Shown: piece after piece, positions 27,224-36,702 of the stretch
Layout: each line of letters begins with the position of its first letter
How positions within the stretch are numbered: the stretch's first letter is position 1
Assembly (NCBI RefSeq): GCF_000620045.1
Contig: NZ_JHVH01000015.1
Location: 1 to 64,000, forward strand
Reading direction: 5' to 3'
DNA from: Halomonas halodenitrificans DSM 735
GTDB lineage: Bacteria > Pseudomonadota > Gammaproteobacteria > Pseudomonadales > Halomonadaceae
Length of the DNA: 64,000 nt
Translations under genes and position numbers: made by a program
The notes under the pieces: generated by a model
What the model saw: only the letters and a program-made list of their open reading frames with translations
Database searches by the model: none
Told to the model about the DNA's origin: nothing

Positions 27224-28659
27224 AGGTTCGCCGTTTGATGATGGCGCTGATTCCCAGCGTGGCGGTGCTGAGTGGCTGTGCGGTAGGGCCGGATTATACG
27301 GCGCCCCGGGCCGACATCGACGCCGAATTCAATCGGCTGCGTAGCGAAGCCGGCCTGACGACAGAGCAGCCTACCGAGCTGGCGCGTTGGTGGACGACGC
27401 TGGGCGATCCCACCCTCGAGCGGCTCATCGATCAGGCAGTGGCGCGCAACCTGGATCTGCGCGCTGCCACTTCACGGCTGCGCCAGGTGCGTGCCCTGCG
27501 CAACAGCGCGGAGGGGCAGCGCTTTCCCACGTTAGGCACCAGTGCTGGCGCCCAGCGCTCTCGCGCCAGCGAGAACGTTACCGGCCGTGGCGACCCGACT
27601 TCCGAACTGTATTCCGCCGGCTTCGATGCAGGCTGGGAACTGGATCTTTTCGGCGGCATTGCGCGTTCGGTGGAGGCTGCCGAGGCCGACGTAGGTGCCG
27701 CGGTCGAGTCGCGGCGCGACGTGCTGGTGTCGATGCTTGCCGAGGTGGCGTTGAACTATGTCGAGGCGCGCAGCTTCGAGGAGCGCCTGCGCATTGCCCG
27801 CGATAACCTGGAAAGCCAGAGCGACACCTTCGAATTGATCGAGTCGCGCCATGCCGCCGGGCTGGTGCAGGATATCGATCTGGAGCGTGCGCGCAGTAAT
27901 CTGGAGAAGACACGCAGCAGCATTCCGCAGCTGATTACCCAGCTCGAGCGGTCGCGCAACCGCTTGGCCATGCTGTTGGGCAAACAGCCCGGTGGCCTCG
28001 ACGACCTGCTCACTCAGTCCGCTCCGGTGCCAAGCCCGGACGTTGAGGTGGCCATCGGCGTGCCCGCTGACCTGTTGCGCCGCCGGCCCGATATTCGCCG
28101 GGCCGAGCGAGTGCTGGCCGCCGAAACCGCGCGGGTGGGTGTGGCCACCGCCGAGCTCTACCCCAAGCTGCGTCTCAACGGTTCGGTAGGGCTTGAGGCA
28201 CTGAGCGGGGGCAGCCTGTTCGAGTCGGCCAGCCGTACCTTCGGCATCGGCTCGATTGTCAATTGGCCGCTGTTCTCCGGTGGTCAGATCCGCAACCGCA
28301 TCGAGGCGCAGTCCGAGGTTCAGCAGCAGGCCTATATTGGCTGGGAATCTGCCGTGCTAGGCGCACTCGAGGACGTCGATAATGCCGTGACGGCATACGC
28401 CAACGAGCAGCTGCGTCATGCCTCGCTCGAGCAGTCGGCCGAGTCGGCGACTCGTGCGGCGACGCTGGCCCGTTCGCGCTACGATGCCGGCATTGCCGAC
28501 TTCATCGAAGTGCTCGACGCCGACCGCGAACGCCTGGCCGCCCAGGATGCTCTGGCTGCCAGCAATGCCGAAATCACCACCGACCTGATTCGGCTCTACA
28601 AGGCGCTGGGCGGAGGCTGGCAGTCGCTTGCAAGGACGCGTGTGGAAGGGCACGAGTGA
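27220..28659 (+). CDS. Outer-membrane efflux channel (NodT/OprM family)
   Basis: This 479-residue TolC-like trimeric channel is a lipoprotein, with lipobox VLSGC near residue 21 followed by [12 protein letters not shown], the hallmark of the OprM/NodT group. Two outer-membrane-factor repeats follow, including [22 protein letters not shown] (in parts). The start overlaps the pump stop as ATGA. With adaptor and pump it forms a complete tripartite efflux system. No TetR or two-component regulator is adjacent. Confidence 0.94.
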   Translation: MKVRRLMMALIPSVAVLSGCAVGPDYTAPRADIDAEFNRLRSEAGLTTEQPTELARWWTTLGDPTLERLIDQAVARNLDLRAATSRLRQVRALRNSAEGQRFPTLGTSAGAQRSRASENVTGRGDPTSELYSAGFDAGWELDLFGGIARSVEAAEADVGAAVESRRDVLVSMLAEVALNYVEARSFEERLRIARDNLESQSDTFELIESRHAAGLVQDIDLERARSNLEKTRSSIPQLITQLERSRNRLAMLLGKQPGGLDDLLTQSAPVPSPDVEVAIGVPADLLRRRPDIRRAERVLAAETARVGVATAELYPKLRLNGSVGLEALSGGSLFESASRTFGIGSIVNWPLFSGGQIRNRIEAQSEVQQQAYIGWESAVLGALEDVDNAVTAYANEQLRHASLEQSAESATRAATLARSRYDAGIADFIEVLDADRERLAAQDALAASNAEITTDLIRLYKALGGGWQSLARTRVEGHE

Positions 28660-28868
28660 GTAACATCCTGTCCCGGGCGCCTGCCGAGTCGGCGTCAATC
28701 CCGGTTCAGATGTTCGACGGTCTCGTCAGATTGGATCGTCGATCTTCATGATTTCAAGGCCAGGACAGGTCGGGAAACGAAAGTCCCCGATGCTGGGCTG
28801 GATTGACACCTACTCGGTTGTTTCCCAGTCTACGTCGGTACTCGTTGCTTTTATCAGGAGGATCAACA

Positions 28869-29348
28869 ATGGCATTCGCCCTGTCGACCCTACGTCTCAC
28901 CAGTCCCGCCTTCGATGACGGGGGCGCCATTCCTGCCAGACATACCGGTGAGGGGGACGACCTCTCGCCGGCGATGGTCTGGCAGGATATCCCCGACGGC
29001 ACCAAGGGGTTCGCGCTGATCTGTCACGACCCGGACGCTCCCCTGGTGCAGAACGGTACCTATGGTTTCGTGCACTGGGTGCTCTACAATATCCCGGCGT
29101 CCACCACCAGTCTCGAAGAAGCGTCAAGCATTGGTACCCGCGGCAAGAATGATATGGGCAAGCTGGGCTATGGCGGCCCGATGCCACCCGAAGGGCACGG
29201 CGTGCATCGCTATTACTTCTGGGTGATGGCGCTGGACAAGCCCACCGACGACCTGCCCGAGGGGCTCTCGCTGCGTGACCTGCTGGTCAGGGTCGAGCCG
29301 CACCTGCTCGGCATGAATCGCCTGGTGGGCACCTATCGGCGCGGCTGA
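28869..29348 (+). CDS. YbhB/YbcL-type phosphatidylethanolamine-binding-like protein
   Basis: This 159-residue PEBP-fold protein shows the ligand-site motif ALICHDPDAP, then FVHWVLYNIP and GYGGPMPPEGHGVHRYYFWV. Bacterial members (YbhB, YbcL) are small-ligand or kinase-inhibitor-like proteins of uncertain role. No signal peptide is seen, so it is cytoplasmic. The start is set by AGGAGG about 7 bp before the ATG. A strong terminator follows. Confidence 0.92.
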   Translation: MAFALSTLRLTSPAFDDGGAIPARHTGEGDDLSPAMVWQDIPDGTKGFALICHDPDAPLVQNGTYGFVHWVLYNIPASTTSLEEASSIGTRGKNDMGKLGYGGPMPPEGHGVHRYYFWVMALDKPTDDLPEGLSLRDLLVRVEPHLLGMNRLVGTYRRG

Positions 29349-29372
29349 GCACGACCCTGCCAGCCGATAGAC

Positions 29373-29406
29373 GAGCGCCCCGGCATCCTGCGATGCCGGG
29401 GCGCTC
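29373..29406 (+). terminator. Hairpin after the PEBP-like gene
   Basis: A perfect 14-bp stem GAGCGCCCCGGCAT / ATGCCGGGGCGCTC has a CCTGCG loop. There is no long T-run, so it may serve both convergent genes weakly. Confidence 0.6.
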
Positions 29407-29439
29407 TGCCATGAGGCCGGGAAACTGAAAAAGCGGAGG

Positions 29440-30126
29440 TTATTCGCTCAGTGCCTCGAGCAGCACCCTGGCGACCGGTTCGGAAGAGGGCGGGTTCTGC
29501 CCGGTGATGAGGCGACCATCGCGGCAGGTGTAGGGGGCGAAATCATCGGCCTTGGAATAGTCCGCCCCGGCGGCCTTGAGGGCGTCCTCCACCAGATGGG
29601 GCACCACTTCGGTCAGGCCCACGGCGTCTTCTTCACCGTTGGTGAAGCCGGTGACGCGGCGTCCGCGGACGAGAGGCTCACCGTCGGCGTCCCGGGCATG
29701 GAGCAGCACGATGGGGGCGTGACACACCGTCGCCACCGGCTTCTGCTGGGCCCAGAAGGTCTCGATCAGGCGGATGGAGTCGCGATTGTCCACCAGGTCC
29801 CAGAGCGGGCCATGGCCGCCGGGATAGAAGACGGCATCGAAGTCATCGGCGCTGACGTCGGCCAGGCGCTGAGTAGTGGCCAGCTGACGCTGGGCCTCCG
29901 GGTCCTGCTTGAAGCGTCGGGTGGCTTCGGTCTGGCTCTCCTCGGCGTCGCTATTGGGGTCCAGCGGTGGCTGGCCGCCGGCGGGCGAGGCCAGTACCAC
30001 CTCGCTGCCGGCGTCGAGGCAGGCATAGTAGGGGGCTGCCAGCTCTTCCAGCCAGAAACCGGTGGGTTGACCGGTGTCACCCAGGCGGTCGTGTGAGGTA
30101 AGGACCATCAGAATGCGTTGGCTCAT
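29440..30126 (-). CDS. DJ-1/PfpI-family protein (Hsp31/glyoxalase III-like)
   Basis: This 228-residue protein has the nucleophile elbow TVCHAP with catalytic Cys and the upstream AVFYPGGHGPLWDL. GFTNGEEDAVGL near the C-terminus completes the type-1 glutamine-amidotransferase-like fold. Relatives act as glyoxalase III or deglycating holdases. The start MSQRILMVLTSHD at 30126 follows AGGAG at good spacing. The gene is alone and convergent with the PEBP-like gene. Confidence 0.92.
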   Translation of the reverse strand: MSQRILMVLTSHDRLGDTGQPTGFWLEELAAPYYACLDAGSEVVLASPAGGQPPLDPNSDAEESQTEATRRFKQDPEAQRQLATTQRLADVSADDFDAVFYPGGHGPLWDLVDNRDSIRLIETFWAQQKPVATVCHAPIVLLHARDADGEPLVRGRRVTGFTNGEEDAVGLTEVVPHLVEDALKAAGADYSKADDFAPYTCRDGRLITGQNPPSSEPVARVLLEALSE

Positions 30127-30265
30127 GAAGCTCTCCTGTTCGTGGCATTGCCTTTTGAAGGGTTGGCCAGCAGTGTGAAGCAATGAGTGATCATGGGGGA
30201 ATTGAAGTTTGACTATGGCCGGCGTGCAGAAATCTTATGCCCGCCGGTATCGGGAGGTGTGAGTC

Positions 30266-30643
30266 ATGTCAAAGACGTGTTACGGCGTTCTACGAGTTTA
30301 CTACGATGGCGTCTGCCCCCGCTGTCGGCGAGATCGTGCCCGCTATGAGCGCTGGGCGGGAGAGGCCGGCGATCGGGTGGCATGGTGCGATGTGACCGAG
30401 CATCAGCAGATGCTCCGCGACAAGGGGATCGATCCCCAGGCGGCGTTGCTCTCGCTGCATGTGGAAGAGGAGGGCGAGGACATCGTGGAGGGGATCGACG
30501 CCTATATCCTGCTGATGCGGCGTGTGCCGCGCCTCAGGCCGCTGGCCTGGTTGATCGGTCTGCCCGTAATCAAGCCCACACTGCGTTGGTGCTATGACGG
30601 TTGGGTAAGACGTCGTCTGATTCGCCAGGGACGCCTGCCGTAA
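30266..30643 (+). CDS. DCC-family thiol-disulfide oxidoreductase-like protein (DUF393)
   Basis: This 125-residue protein has VYYDGVCPRCRRDRARYERWA, the DxxCxxC motif that names the family. The later IDAYILLMRRVPRLRPLAWLIGLP is hydrophobic and probably membrane-associated. The redox role is inferred from the CxxC. GGGAGG precedes the ATG. Confidence 0.88.
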   Translation: MSKTCYGVLRVYYDGVCPRCRRDRARYERWAGEAGDRVAWCDVTEHQQMLRDKGIDPQAALLSLHVEEEGEDIVEGIDAYILLMRRVPRLRPLAWLIGLPVIKPTLRWCYDGWVRRRLIRQGRLP

Positions 30644-30722
30644 GGCAATGCCACGCTCCGCCGCTGCCATGCGGTTATCGGGCAATGAAGTGCTGCCTTC
30701 TCGGGCATGCGCTGGCAACGCA

Positions 30723-30746
30723 AACGCCGCCCCGAAGGGCGGCGTT
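30723..30746. terminator. Bidirectional hairpin
   Basis: AACGCCGCCC-CGAA-GGGCGGCGTT lies between the convergent DCC gene and the small hypothetical; TT follows. Confidence 0.6.
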
Positions 30747-30791
30747 ATTGGGCAGGCTTGGGCGCGGTTCAGGGGCCGGCGCCCGGGTCGA

Positions 30792-31040
30792 TCAGGCGTA
30801 AGCTTGGCGAGGCATGAAGGCCCGCAGGCTTTCCAGGCTCATGACCTTCCAGCCGGCATCGGGCTGGTCGGTCTGGAAACCGATATCGAAGCCCTTGTCT
30901 TCCAGGCTGGGCTGCCAGAACTCGCGGGTAGCCAGCGTCTCGGCCTCGCCGGCGCTAGCCGCATGAAAAATGCCGCCACCGAGGTGCTGTTCCTGACCGC
31001 GGGGATGAATGGCAAAGACATCGACGAGGAAGGCTTGCAT
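30792..31040 (-). CDS. Small hypothetical protein
   Basis: This is an 82-residue protein of unknown family. I start it at ATG 31040 (MQAFLVDVFAIHPRGQEQ) because GAGAG stands 5 bp upstream; a longer frame to 31178 lacks a ribosome site. No membrane helix or signal is seen. The segments FHAASAGEAETLA and GWKVMSLESLRAFMPRQA suggest a compact alpha-beta protein. A hairpin lies beyond its 3' end. Confidence 0.6.
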   Translation of the reverse strand: MQAFLVDVFAIHPRGQEQHLGGGIFHAASAGEAETLATREFWQPSLEDKGFDIGFQTDQPDAGWKVMSLESLRAFMPRQAYA

Positions 31041-31186
31041 GACACTCTCACTGATTTGATGGCTGACTGTGAGGGCATCATAACCCTTGCCCGGGGCTAA
31101 AGAGAGCGAAACGCGATTCCGTTGTGTTACCCCCCATAACGCCAGTGCATCATTCTTCGCCGGCATGGGCGATGCCATAAACGATA

Positions 31187-31215
31187 ACGCCCCGAACGTC
31201 TCGCGTTCGGGGCGT
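31187..31215. terminator. Hairpin between two minus-strand genes
   Basis: A 12-bp stem ACGCCCCGAACG / CGTTCGGGGCGT has loop TCTCG. It lies just beyond the M42-like gene's stop, so it most likely ends that transcript. Confidence 0.6.
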
Positions 31216-31234
31216 CATGCGTGGTTCGCCGGGA

Positions 31235-32479
31235 TCAGCTCTGCTGGCTCTCGGGCTTGTCACCGCCACGGTGGGTGAGGGGGCTTGCCGCGTCGAGGCG
31301 CGGATGGTTGTCGAGAAACTCGCGGTGGGGGTCAGGCAGGGCGTCCAGGGCCTGGAGGCTGCGGGTGATGGCGTGGATGGCCGCGGTCACATCCCGGGTA
31401 TTGCCGGTCTCGGAGATGGTATGCATGTTGCGGATCGGGAAGCCGATGGAGGTGGCCGCACAGTCCACGGCGGCGAGTACGCCGGCCATGCCGTCGGTAC
31501 CGGTGTCGACGCCGACGATATCGCGCTGCATGGGGATGTCGTTCGCCCGGGCAGTGCTCTCGATGATGCGGTTGAGTTGCTCGCTGGCGATGGAGCCCAC
31601 GGACATGGTGAAGCCCTTGCCCATTTCCAGTGGCTGCATGCGGCGGTCGCCGATGCCGGGGGCGGCCACATAGTCGTGGTTGACGTCCACGGCGATGATG
31701 GCATCGGGCTCCAGTTCGCCGGCCAGCACCCGGCTGCCGAAGCGGCCGATTTCCTCGTAGCTGGCGATGGCGAACATCACCCGGACCTTCTCGGTGCCCC
31801 CGGCCTCGGCGATCAGGCGTGCCACCTCGGCGGTGACGAAGCAGCCCAGGCCGTTATCGAGATAGGCGCCGTAGAAGGTGTCGGGGCTGAAGCCTTGGCG
31901 AATGGGACGCTCGAGGAGAATGGCATCGCCGGGGCGTACGCCCAGGTTCTCTACCTGCTGCTTCTTGTTGTCGCCGTGGATCTGCAGGTCGAGATAGAGC
32001 TGCTCCTTCTTGATGCCCTTGTCCCCGTTGCGCTGGGCGGGATCCGAGAAGTGGATGGCACCCAGCGCCTCCACGGTGCCGCCCTGGAGGCGCCGATAGC
32101 TGCCCGGTGTCTCGGGGTCCTCGCTGAACAGGGTCACCTCGTGGCCGATCAGCACATTAGGCAGGAAGGAGTCGCTGTTGATCCAGATCTTGCCATCCTC
32201 GCCGATGGAGCGGACCTGCATGCGAATCTTGTCCGCATGGCCGATGACCATCACCTTGAAGAGATCATCACGCCCGGGGTGAGTGTCCAGCACCACGCCG
32301 GCGTGTCCCTTGAACTGATGCAGCTGCCAGCCCTCGGGAGCGAAGCCCTCGAAATAGGGCTTGAGCACGCCGTAGGTCATGGCGCCCTCGAGCCCGACGG
32401 GGCTCGGGGCGGCGAGAATCTCGCGCATCAGATCGAACTGCTCGTCGGGCATGGTGGACGTCCAGGGTGTTTCGCTCAT
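31235..32479 (-). CDS. M42-like metallopeptidase/aminopeptidase
   Basis: This 414-residue protein has the layout of M42/M20-type dinuclear zinc aminopeptidases. GHADKIRMQV gives the first ligand His, AYLDNGLGCFV the bridging Asp, IASYEEIGRFGSR the catalytic Glu pair, VDVNHDY an Asp and NMHTISETG the last His. The motifs differ from textbook M42 (GHMDEIG, QEEVG), so it is a divergent subgroup; substrate unknown. AAGGAG precedes the ATG at 32479; the longer frame is unsupported. Confidence 0.8.
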   Translation of the reverse strand: MSETPWTSTMPDEQFDLMREILAAPSPVGLEGAMTYGVLKPYFEGFAPEGWQLHQFKGHAGVVLDTHPGRDDLFKVMVIGHADKIRMQVRSIGEDGKIWINSDSFLPNVLIGHEVTLFSEDPETPGSYRRLQGGTVEALGAIHFSDPAQRNGDKGIKKEQLYLDLQIHGDNKKQQVENLGVRPGDAILLERPIRQGFSPDTFYGAYLDNGLGCFVTAEVARLIAEAGGTEKVRVMFAIASYEEIGRFGSRVLAGELEPDAIIAVDVNHDYVAAPGIGDRRMQPLEMGKGFTMSVGSIASEQLNRIIESTARANDIPMQRDIVGVDTGTDGMAGVLAAVDCAATSIGFPIRNMHTISETGNTRDVTAAIHAITRSLQALDALPDPHREFLDNHPRLDAASPLTHRGGDKPESQQS

Positions 32480-32700
32480 TCGTTGAGTCTCCTTGCAAAG
32501 CGGGGGGATGGCTGCCCCCGTATCGTGATGAGTTCGGGGCTTGAGCCAGGCGTGCCGGGAGCGGCTACCGGAAGCGTATCGGGGAAGTTTACCATGGAGC
32601 GGGCCATGCCCTGCAGGGCCCATGCTCTACAGTGGTGATATGGCATCACTGGCCCCATTAAGGGGGAAACGGTGTCATCAACTGGCGGGAGGGAGTCAGC

Positions 32701-33459
32701 ATGAAAGGGGTCAGGCGTAGCGACCTGGAGGAGGAGCACCACCCGGAAGCCATTCGCCGGCGGTTGCAGAGCGGCAATGCCGGGCAGAGTCTGCCGGATG
32801 CCATTCTCGGCGGCATCGACGGCTGTGTGACCACCTTCGCCGTGGTCTCCGGTGCCTTCGGGGCCGGCTTCTCGGCCAGCGTGGCGCTGGTGCTCGGATT
32901 CGCCAACCTGTTGGCCGATGGCTTCAGCATGGCGATCAGCAACTATGAGGCGATCAAGGCGCAGCGTGAACATGTCGATGGTGTCCGTCGTAACGAACAT
33001 CACCATATTGCGGTGATTCCCGAGGGGGAGCGTGAGGAAATCCGCCAGATCTTCGTCGCCAAGGGCTTTGCGGGCGAGACCCTGGAACGAGTGGTGGAGA
33101 CCATCTGCAGCGACCGCGAGCTCTGGGTAGAGACCATGCTGCGCGAGGAACACGGCCTGCAGACCGAGGGATTGAGCCCCCTGCGGTCGGGGCTGGTCAC
33201 CTTTGGCGCCTTCCTGGCCGTGGGGGCGGTGCCGCTCGTGCCCTACGCCGTCCCCGGCCTTGCCGCGAATATCCAGTTTTTGACGAGCCTGGCTCTGGCC
33301 GGGCTGATGTTCTTCCTGATCGGCATGGGCAAGAGCTTCGTCTATCACCAGCCGCTGCTGGCGTCCGGTGCACGTACTCTGCTCATGGGCGGTGCGGCGG
33401 CAGGCCTGGCCTTTCTGACGGGCCACTTGGCCCAGGCGCTATTCGGGGTTGGTCCATAG
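32701..33459 (+). CDS. VIT1/CCC1-family Fe/Mn transporter
   Basis: This 252-residue protein has about five helices. The first carries AILGGIDGCVTTFAVVSGAFGAG, the family signature, followed by GFANLLADGFSMAISNYEA with the conserved Asp/Met of the metal path. The cytoplasmic Glu-rich stretch (REEIRQIFVAKGF) is the metal-binding region. Homologues move Fe2+ or Mn2+ out of the cytosol, which would lower metal stress. GGGAGGGAG stands before the ATG. Confidence 0.92.
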   Translation: MKGVRRSDLEEEHHPEAIRRRLQSGNAGQSLPDAILGGIDGCVTTFAVVSGAFGAGFSASVALVLGFANLLADGFSMAISNYEAIKAQREHVDGVRRNEHHHIAVIPEGEREEIRQIFVAKGFAGETLERVVETICSDRELWVETMLREEHGLQTEGLSPLRSGLVTFGAFLAVGAVPLVPYAVPGLAANIQFLTSLALAGLMFFLIGMGKSFVYHQPLLASGARTLLMGGAAAGLAFLTGHLAQALFGVGP

Positions 33460-33477
33460 CAGTGGGGAGAAAAGAAT

Positions 33478-33501
33478 AACGCCACGTCGGGGCGTGGCGT
33501 T
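33478..33501 (+). terminator. Hairpin after the VIT1/CCC1 gene
   Basis: AACGCCACG / CGTGGCGTT forms a 9-bp stem with loop TCGGGG. The following T-tract is short. Confidence 0.55.
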
Positions 33502-33510
33502 GTCGAGAGG

Positions 33511-33538
33511 TGAGTAGAGAGTAGTGAGTAGTGAGTGC
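33511..33538. repeat. 7-bp tandem repeat (TGAGTAG)x4, degenerate
   Basis: TGAGTAG, AGAGTAG, TGAGTAG and TGAGTGC lie head to tail in the intergenic gap. Confidence 0.8.
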
Positions 33539-33568
33539 CGAGCGGCCGCGTGATGCGGCCCCTCGGGG

Positions 33569-35005
33569 TCAGCGCCGGGGCCAGGCCTTGGGGTCGACCT
33601 TGTCGACCAGCTTGGGGAAGCGGCCGGGGTCGAAGACTGGGTCCTGTCCCGCCTTGAGCTGGCGCTCGTAGTCCTTGAACAGTGCAAATGCCACCGGCGA
33701 GAGCAGCAGGATGGCGACCAGGTTGATCAGTGCCATCATGCCCATGGAGAGGTCAGCAAAGCTCCAGATCGTCCCGAGGCTTGCCATGGAGCCGATCATG
33801 ACCATGCTCAGTACCGCCAGGCGGTAGACCAGAATGGCCAGGGGAGCTCGGCGGTGGCCGGCCAGGTACTCTACGTTGGCTTCGCCGTAGGAGTAGTTGG
33901 CGATCACCGAGGTGAAGGCGAACAACAGAATGGCGATGGCGATGAACTGGCCGCCCCATTCGCCCACATGCTGGGAGAGGGCGAGCTGGGTGAGCTGGAT
34001 CCCGTTGACCTCGTCACCGGCCAGAAGGTCGGGGCCCGCCATGATGATGATGGCCGCGGTGGCGGTACAGATCACCAGGGTGTCGAGGAAGACGCCGAGC
34101 ATCTGGATGAATCCCTGGGCGGCGGGGTGGTCGGGGTGAGTGGTGGCGGTGGCTGCGGCGTTGGGGGCCGAGCCCATGCCCGCCTCATTGGAGAACAGGC
34201 CACGCTTGATGCCGTTCATGATGGCCTGCGCCACCGCATAGCCCACCGCACCACCGGCGGCCTGCTCGAGGCCGAAGGCGCTCTTGATGATGGTGCCCAG
34301 CGCGGCGGGCAGGTCACCGATATTGAGGGCCACCACCGTCAGTGCCAGAAGCAGGTAGAGCAGCGCCATTAGCGGCACCACCAGCTCGGCGACTCGGGCG
34401 ATGGACTTGAGGCCGCCGAAGATGATCGGTGCGACGATTGCCATCAGCACGAGGCCCATGATCCAGGTGGGCACGGCGAAGGCCTCCTGCATCGCCTGGG
34501 CGATGGAGTTGGCCTGTACGCTGTTGAAGGCCAGCCCGAAGGCAATGATCAGGCAGATCGAGAAGGCGACTGCCAGCCAGCGCAGGCCGAGGCCACGCTC
34601 GATGTAGCGAGCCGGACCGCCGCGGAAGGTCTGGTCTCCGTGGTCGACCTTGTAGGCCTGGGCCAGGGTGGACTCCACGAAACTGGTGGCCATGCCGACC
34701 AGGGCGGTGACCCACATCCAGAAGATGGCGCCGGGGCCGCCGAAGTAGATGGCCACGGCCACCCCGGCCAGGTTGCCGGTACCCACCCGTGCCGCCAGGC
34801 TGGTGGACAGCGCCTGGAAGGAGGAAATGCCGCCATTACCCTCGCGTGAGTGGCGCAACAGCTTGAACATATGGCCGAAGTAACGGAACTGGATGCCGCG
34901 GGTCATGACGGTAAAGTAGAGGCCGGCACCGATCAGCAGGTAGATCAGTACGCTGCCCCACAGCAGGCCATTGCCGCCGTCTACCAGCCGGTTGAAGAAT
35001 TCCAT
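33569..35005 (-). CDS. AGCS sodium:alanine/glycine symporter
   Basis: This 478-residue protein has 10-11 helices. The signature SSFQALSTSLAARVGTGNLAGVAVAIYFGGPGAIFWMW (in parts: ALSTSLAARVGTGNLAGV, GGPGAIFWMW) and LFSNEAGMGSAPNAAA define the AlsT/DagA/AgcS family. It imports alanine or glycine with Na+. The start MEFFNRLVDGGNG at 35005 is supported by AGGCGA and by the family N-terminus; the frame runs 21 codons further. Confidence 0.95.
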   Translation of the reverse strand: MEFFNRLVDGGNGLLWGSVLIYLLIGAGLYFTVMTRGIQFRYFGHMFKLLRHSREGNGGISSFQALSTSLAARVGTGNLAGVAVAIYFGGPGAIFWMWVTALVGMATSFVESTLAQAYKVDHGDQTFRGGPARYIERGLGLRWLAVAFSICLIIAFGLAFNSVQANSIAQAMQEAFAVPTWIMGLVLMAIVAPIIFGGLKSIARVAELVVPLMALLYLLLALTVVALNIGDLPAALGTIIKSAFGLEQAAGGAVGYAVAQAIMNGIKRGLFSNEAGMGSAPNAAATATTHPDHPAAQGFIQMLGVFLDTLVICTATAAIIIMAGPDLLAGDEVNGIQLTQLALSQHVGEWGGQFIAIAILLFAFTSVIANYSYGEANVEYLAGHRRAPLAILVYRLAVLSMVMIGSMASLGTIWSFADLSMGMMALINLVAILLLSPVAFALFKDYERQLKAGQDPVFDPGRFPKLVDKVDPKAWPRR

Positions 35006-35205
35006 GGGAGTCGCCTGTGTTGCGATGAGTTCGGGCGACCATTTTTCATCTTCCATGCCGGTTGGCAACTTTTTCTGTGCAGGAGCCGTTTGGCTGTTAT
35101 TTCATTTGCCGAATGGGCAGTGAGTCGCAAGGCATGCTTGATGCTTCTCAATGTGGGTCGGATCGGATGGCAGGGGGATGAGGCGAATGGCGAGACAGTG
35201 CAATG

Positions 35206-36117
35206 TCATCCCTTGGGCGCCAGGCAGCGGGGCAGGCTGTCGTGCAGCGTGTGCGGCATGATGCCGAGGTCGGTGAAGCCGCCCGTATCCGGGTCGGCCA
35301 GGTTGTCACTCTGCATCAGCAGTACCTGATCCTTGGTCAGGGGGGGAGAGGGCAACGGGGCGAGCAGGGCGGCAGCGAGGCGCCAGGCGATAAAAGGCAT
35401 CGGCAACAGGCGCGGGTAACGTTCGAGCTGGGCCGCGACGCGCTCGACCAGTTCTCGGTAGGTATATGTCTCGGGGCCGGCGAGTTCGAAGAGCCGTCGC
35501 TGGATGGGGCGTGACGCGGTGAGTCTCACGGCCGCGCGTGCCACATCATTCACATGCACCGGCTGCAGCCGAGTCGTGCCGCGTCCGAATAGCGGCACCA
35601 GCGGCAGGCGCGTCAGGCGGGCCAGGTTGCCTACGAGAGCGTCATCGGGGCCAAACAGTACCCCGGGGCGAACCAGGATCGCCTTGGGCATCGCCTCGAC
35701 CACGGCCTGTTCGCCCATGGCGCGGGCGCGCACATAGGCTGAAGGAGAGTCAGCGTGGGCACCGATGCCCGAGACATGTACCAACCGTGAGGTGCCGGCC
35801 TCCCGAGCCAGCCTCGCCAGGCGGCCGGCACCCTCGACATGGATCGTGGTAAAGGTCAGGCCCGCTCGACGCCGCTCCACGTAGAGGCTCACCGCATTGA
35901 TCGCGGCTTCGCTATCCTCCAGCGCAGCGGCGACCTGGGCGTCATCGCGAATATCGCACGCCACGGCCTCGATCCGATCACCCGACTCACGCCACTCGGG
36001 CAATTGCGGATGGCGCGCCGCGATACGCACCGATCGACCGGCCTCCACCAGCTCGCGCACGATGGCGCGGCCGAGAAATCCCGTGCCTCCGAAGACCGTG
36101 GTCGGCCGCTCCTGCAT
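35206..36117 (-). CDS. NAD(P)-binding NDUFA9-like extended SDR
   Basis: This 303-residue Rossmann protein has the nucleotide motif [16 protein letters not shown] at residues 8-23. Arg then follows in RIAARHP, suggesting NADP preference, and then [16 protein letters not shown] and LVHVSGIGA. The catalytic YxxxK of classical SDRs is not obvious, as in NDUFA9/complex-I-accessory-like proteins. It may act in quinone or membrane metabolism, which remains unproven. AAGGAAA precedes the ATG. Confidence 0.88.
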   Translation of the reverse strand: MQERPTTVFGGTGFLGRAIVRELVEAGRSVRIAARHPQLPEWRESGDRIEAVACDIRDDAQVAAALEDSEAAINAVSLYVERRRAGLTFTTIHVEGAGRLARLAREAGTSRLVHVSGIGAHADSPSAYVRARAMGEQAVVEAMPKAILVRPGVLFGPDDALVGNLARLTRLPLVPLFGRGTTRLQPVHVNDVARAAVRLTASRPIQRRLFELAGPETYTYRELVERVAAQLERYPRLLPMPFIAWRLAAALLAPLPSPPLTKDQVLLMQSDNLADPDTGGFTDLGIMPHTLHDSLPRCLAPKG

Positions 36118-36249
36118 GCGATTTCCTTCTTATCAACGAGAAACGTCAATCCTGCCAGGCCGGGGCGCGGTCGTCATGTGTCGGCTGGAGACCCGCGGCG
36201 CCGCGGTGTAGTCTTGGCAGCCCTTCATTTTTCTCGCCTGGAGCCCGTC

Positions 36250-36591
36250 ATGAGTGAATTTCCCGCCTGTCCCGAATGTAGCTCTCCCTACGCCTATGAG
36301 GATGGCATCCAGTATGTCTGCCCCGAGTGTGGCCACGAGTGGTCCGGGGAAGCCGGCGACGATAGCGTCGACGATGGTCCGCAGGTACGTGATGCCAACG
36401 GCAATCCGCTGGCCGATGGCGATACCGTGACCGTGATCAAGGATCTCAAGGTCAAGGGCGCTTCCCAGGTGGTCAAGGTGGGCACCAAGGTGAAGAATAT
36501 TCGCCTGGTGGAGGGCGACCACGATATCGACTGCAAGGTCGAGGGTGTCGGCCCCATGAAATTGAAGTCTCAGTTCGTCAAGAAGGCGTGA
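36250..36591 (+). CDS. yjdM: Zinc-ribbon protein YjdM (PhnA family)
   Basis: This 113-residue protein has an N-terminal zinc ribbon, [25 protein letters not shown], with four Cys, and a C-terminal SH3-like domain with [39 protein letters not shown] (in parts). It was once named PhnA but is not the phosphonoacetate hydrolase. Its function is unclear. ATG 36250 follows GGAG by 6 bp. Confidence 0.94.
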   Translation: MSEFPACPECSSPYAYEDGIQYVCPECGHEWSGEAGDDSVDDGPQVRDANGNPLADGDTVTVIKDLKVKGASQVVKVGTKVKNIRLVEGDHDIDCKVEGVGPMKLKSQFVKKA

Positions 36592-36619
36592 GCGGGAAGA
36601 TGTCATAGTCCCTGCAAAT

Positions 36620-36638
36620 GATAACGATTGCGTTTATT
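36620..36638. promoter_or_regulatory. Fur-like box upstream of the SUF operon
   Basis: GATAACGATTGCGTTTATT matches the 19-bp Fur consensus at 12 positions by hand alignment, including GATAA-GAT and TTAT. It sits about 90 bp upstream of the promoter -35. Iron control of SUF is known in enterobacteria; its direction here is open. Confidence 0.5.
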
Positions 36639-36702
36639 GATGCTATCGGTGTCGAACGTGTCGCTATTCTGCCGAGTGCAGGAGGGAATTCTCGCCCTGG
36701 GC

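Noticed and set aside
31217..32638. 473-codon frame opposite the M42-like gene
   Set aside because: The M42-like frame on the other strand carries all metal ligands and a ribosome site; this one has none.
35006..35205. Glycine riboswitch before the AGCS symporter
   Set aside because: I looked for the tandem glycine aptamer core on the minus strand and did not see it; only a short leader is present.
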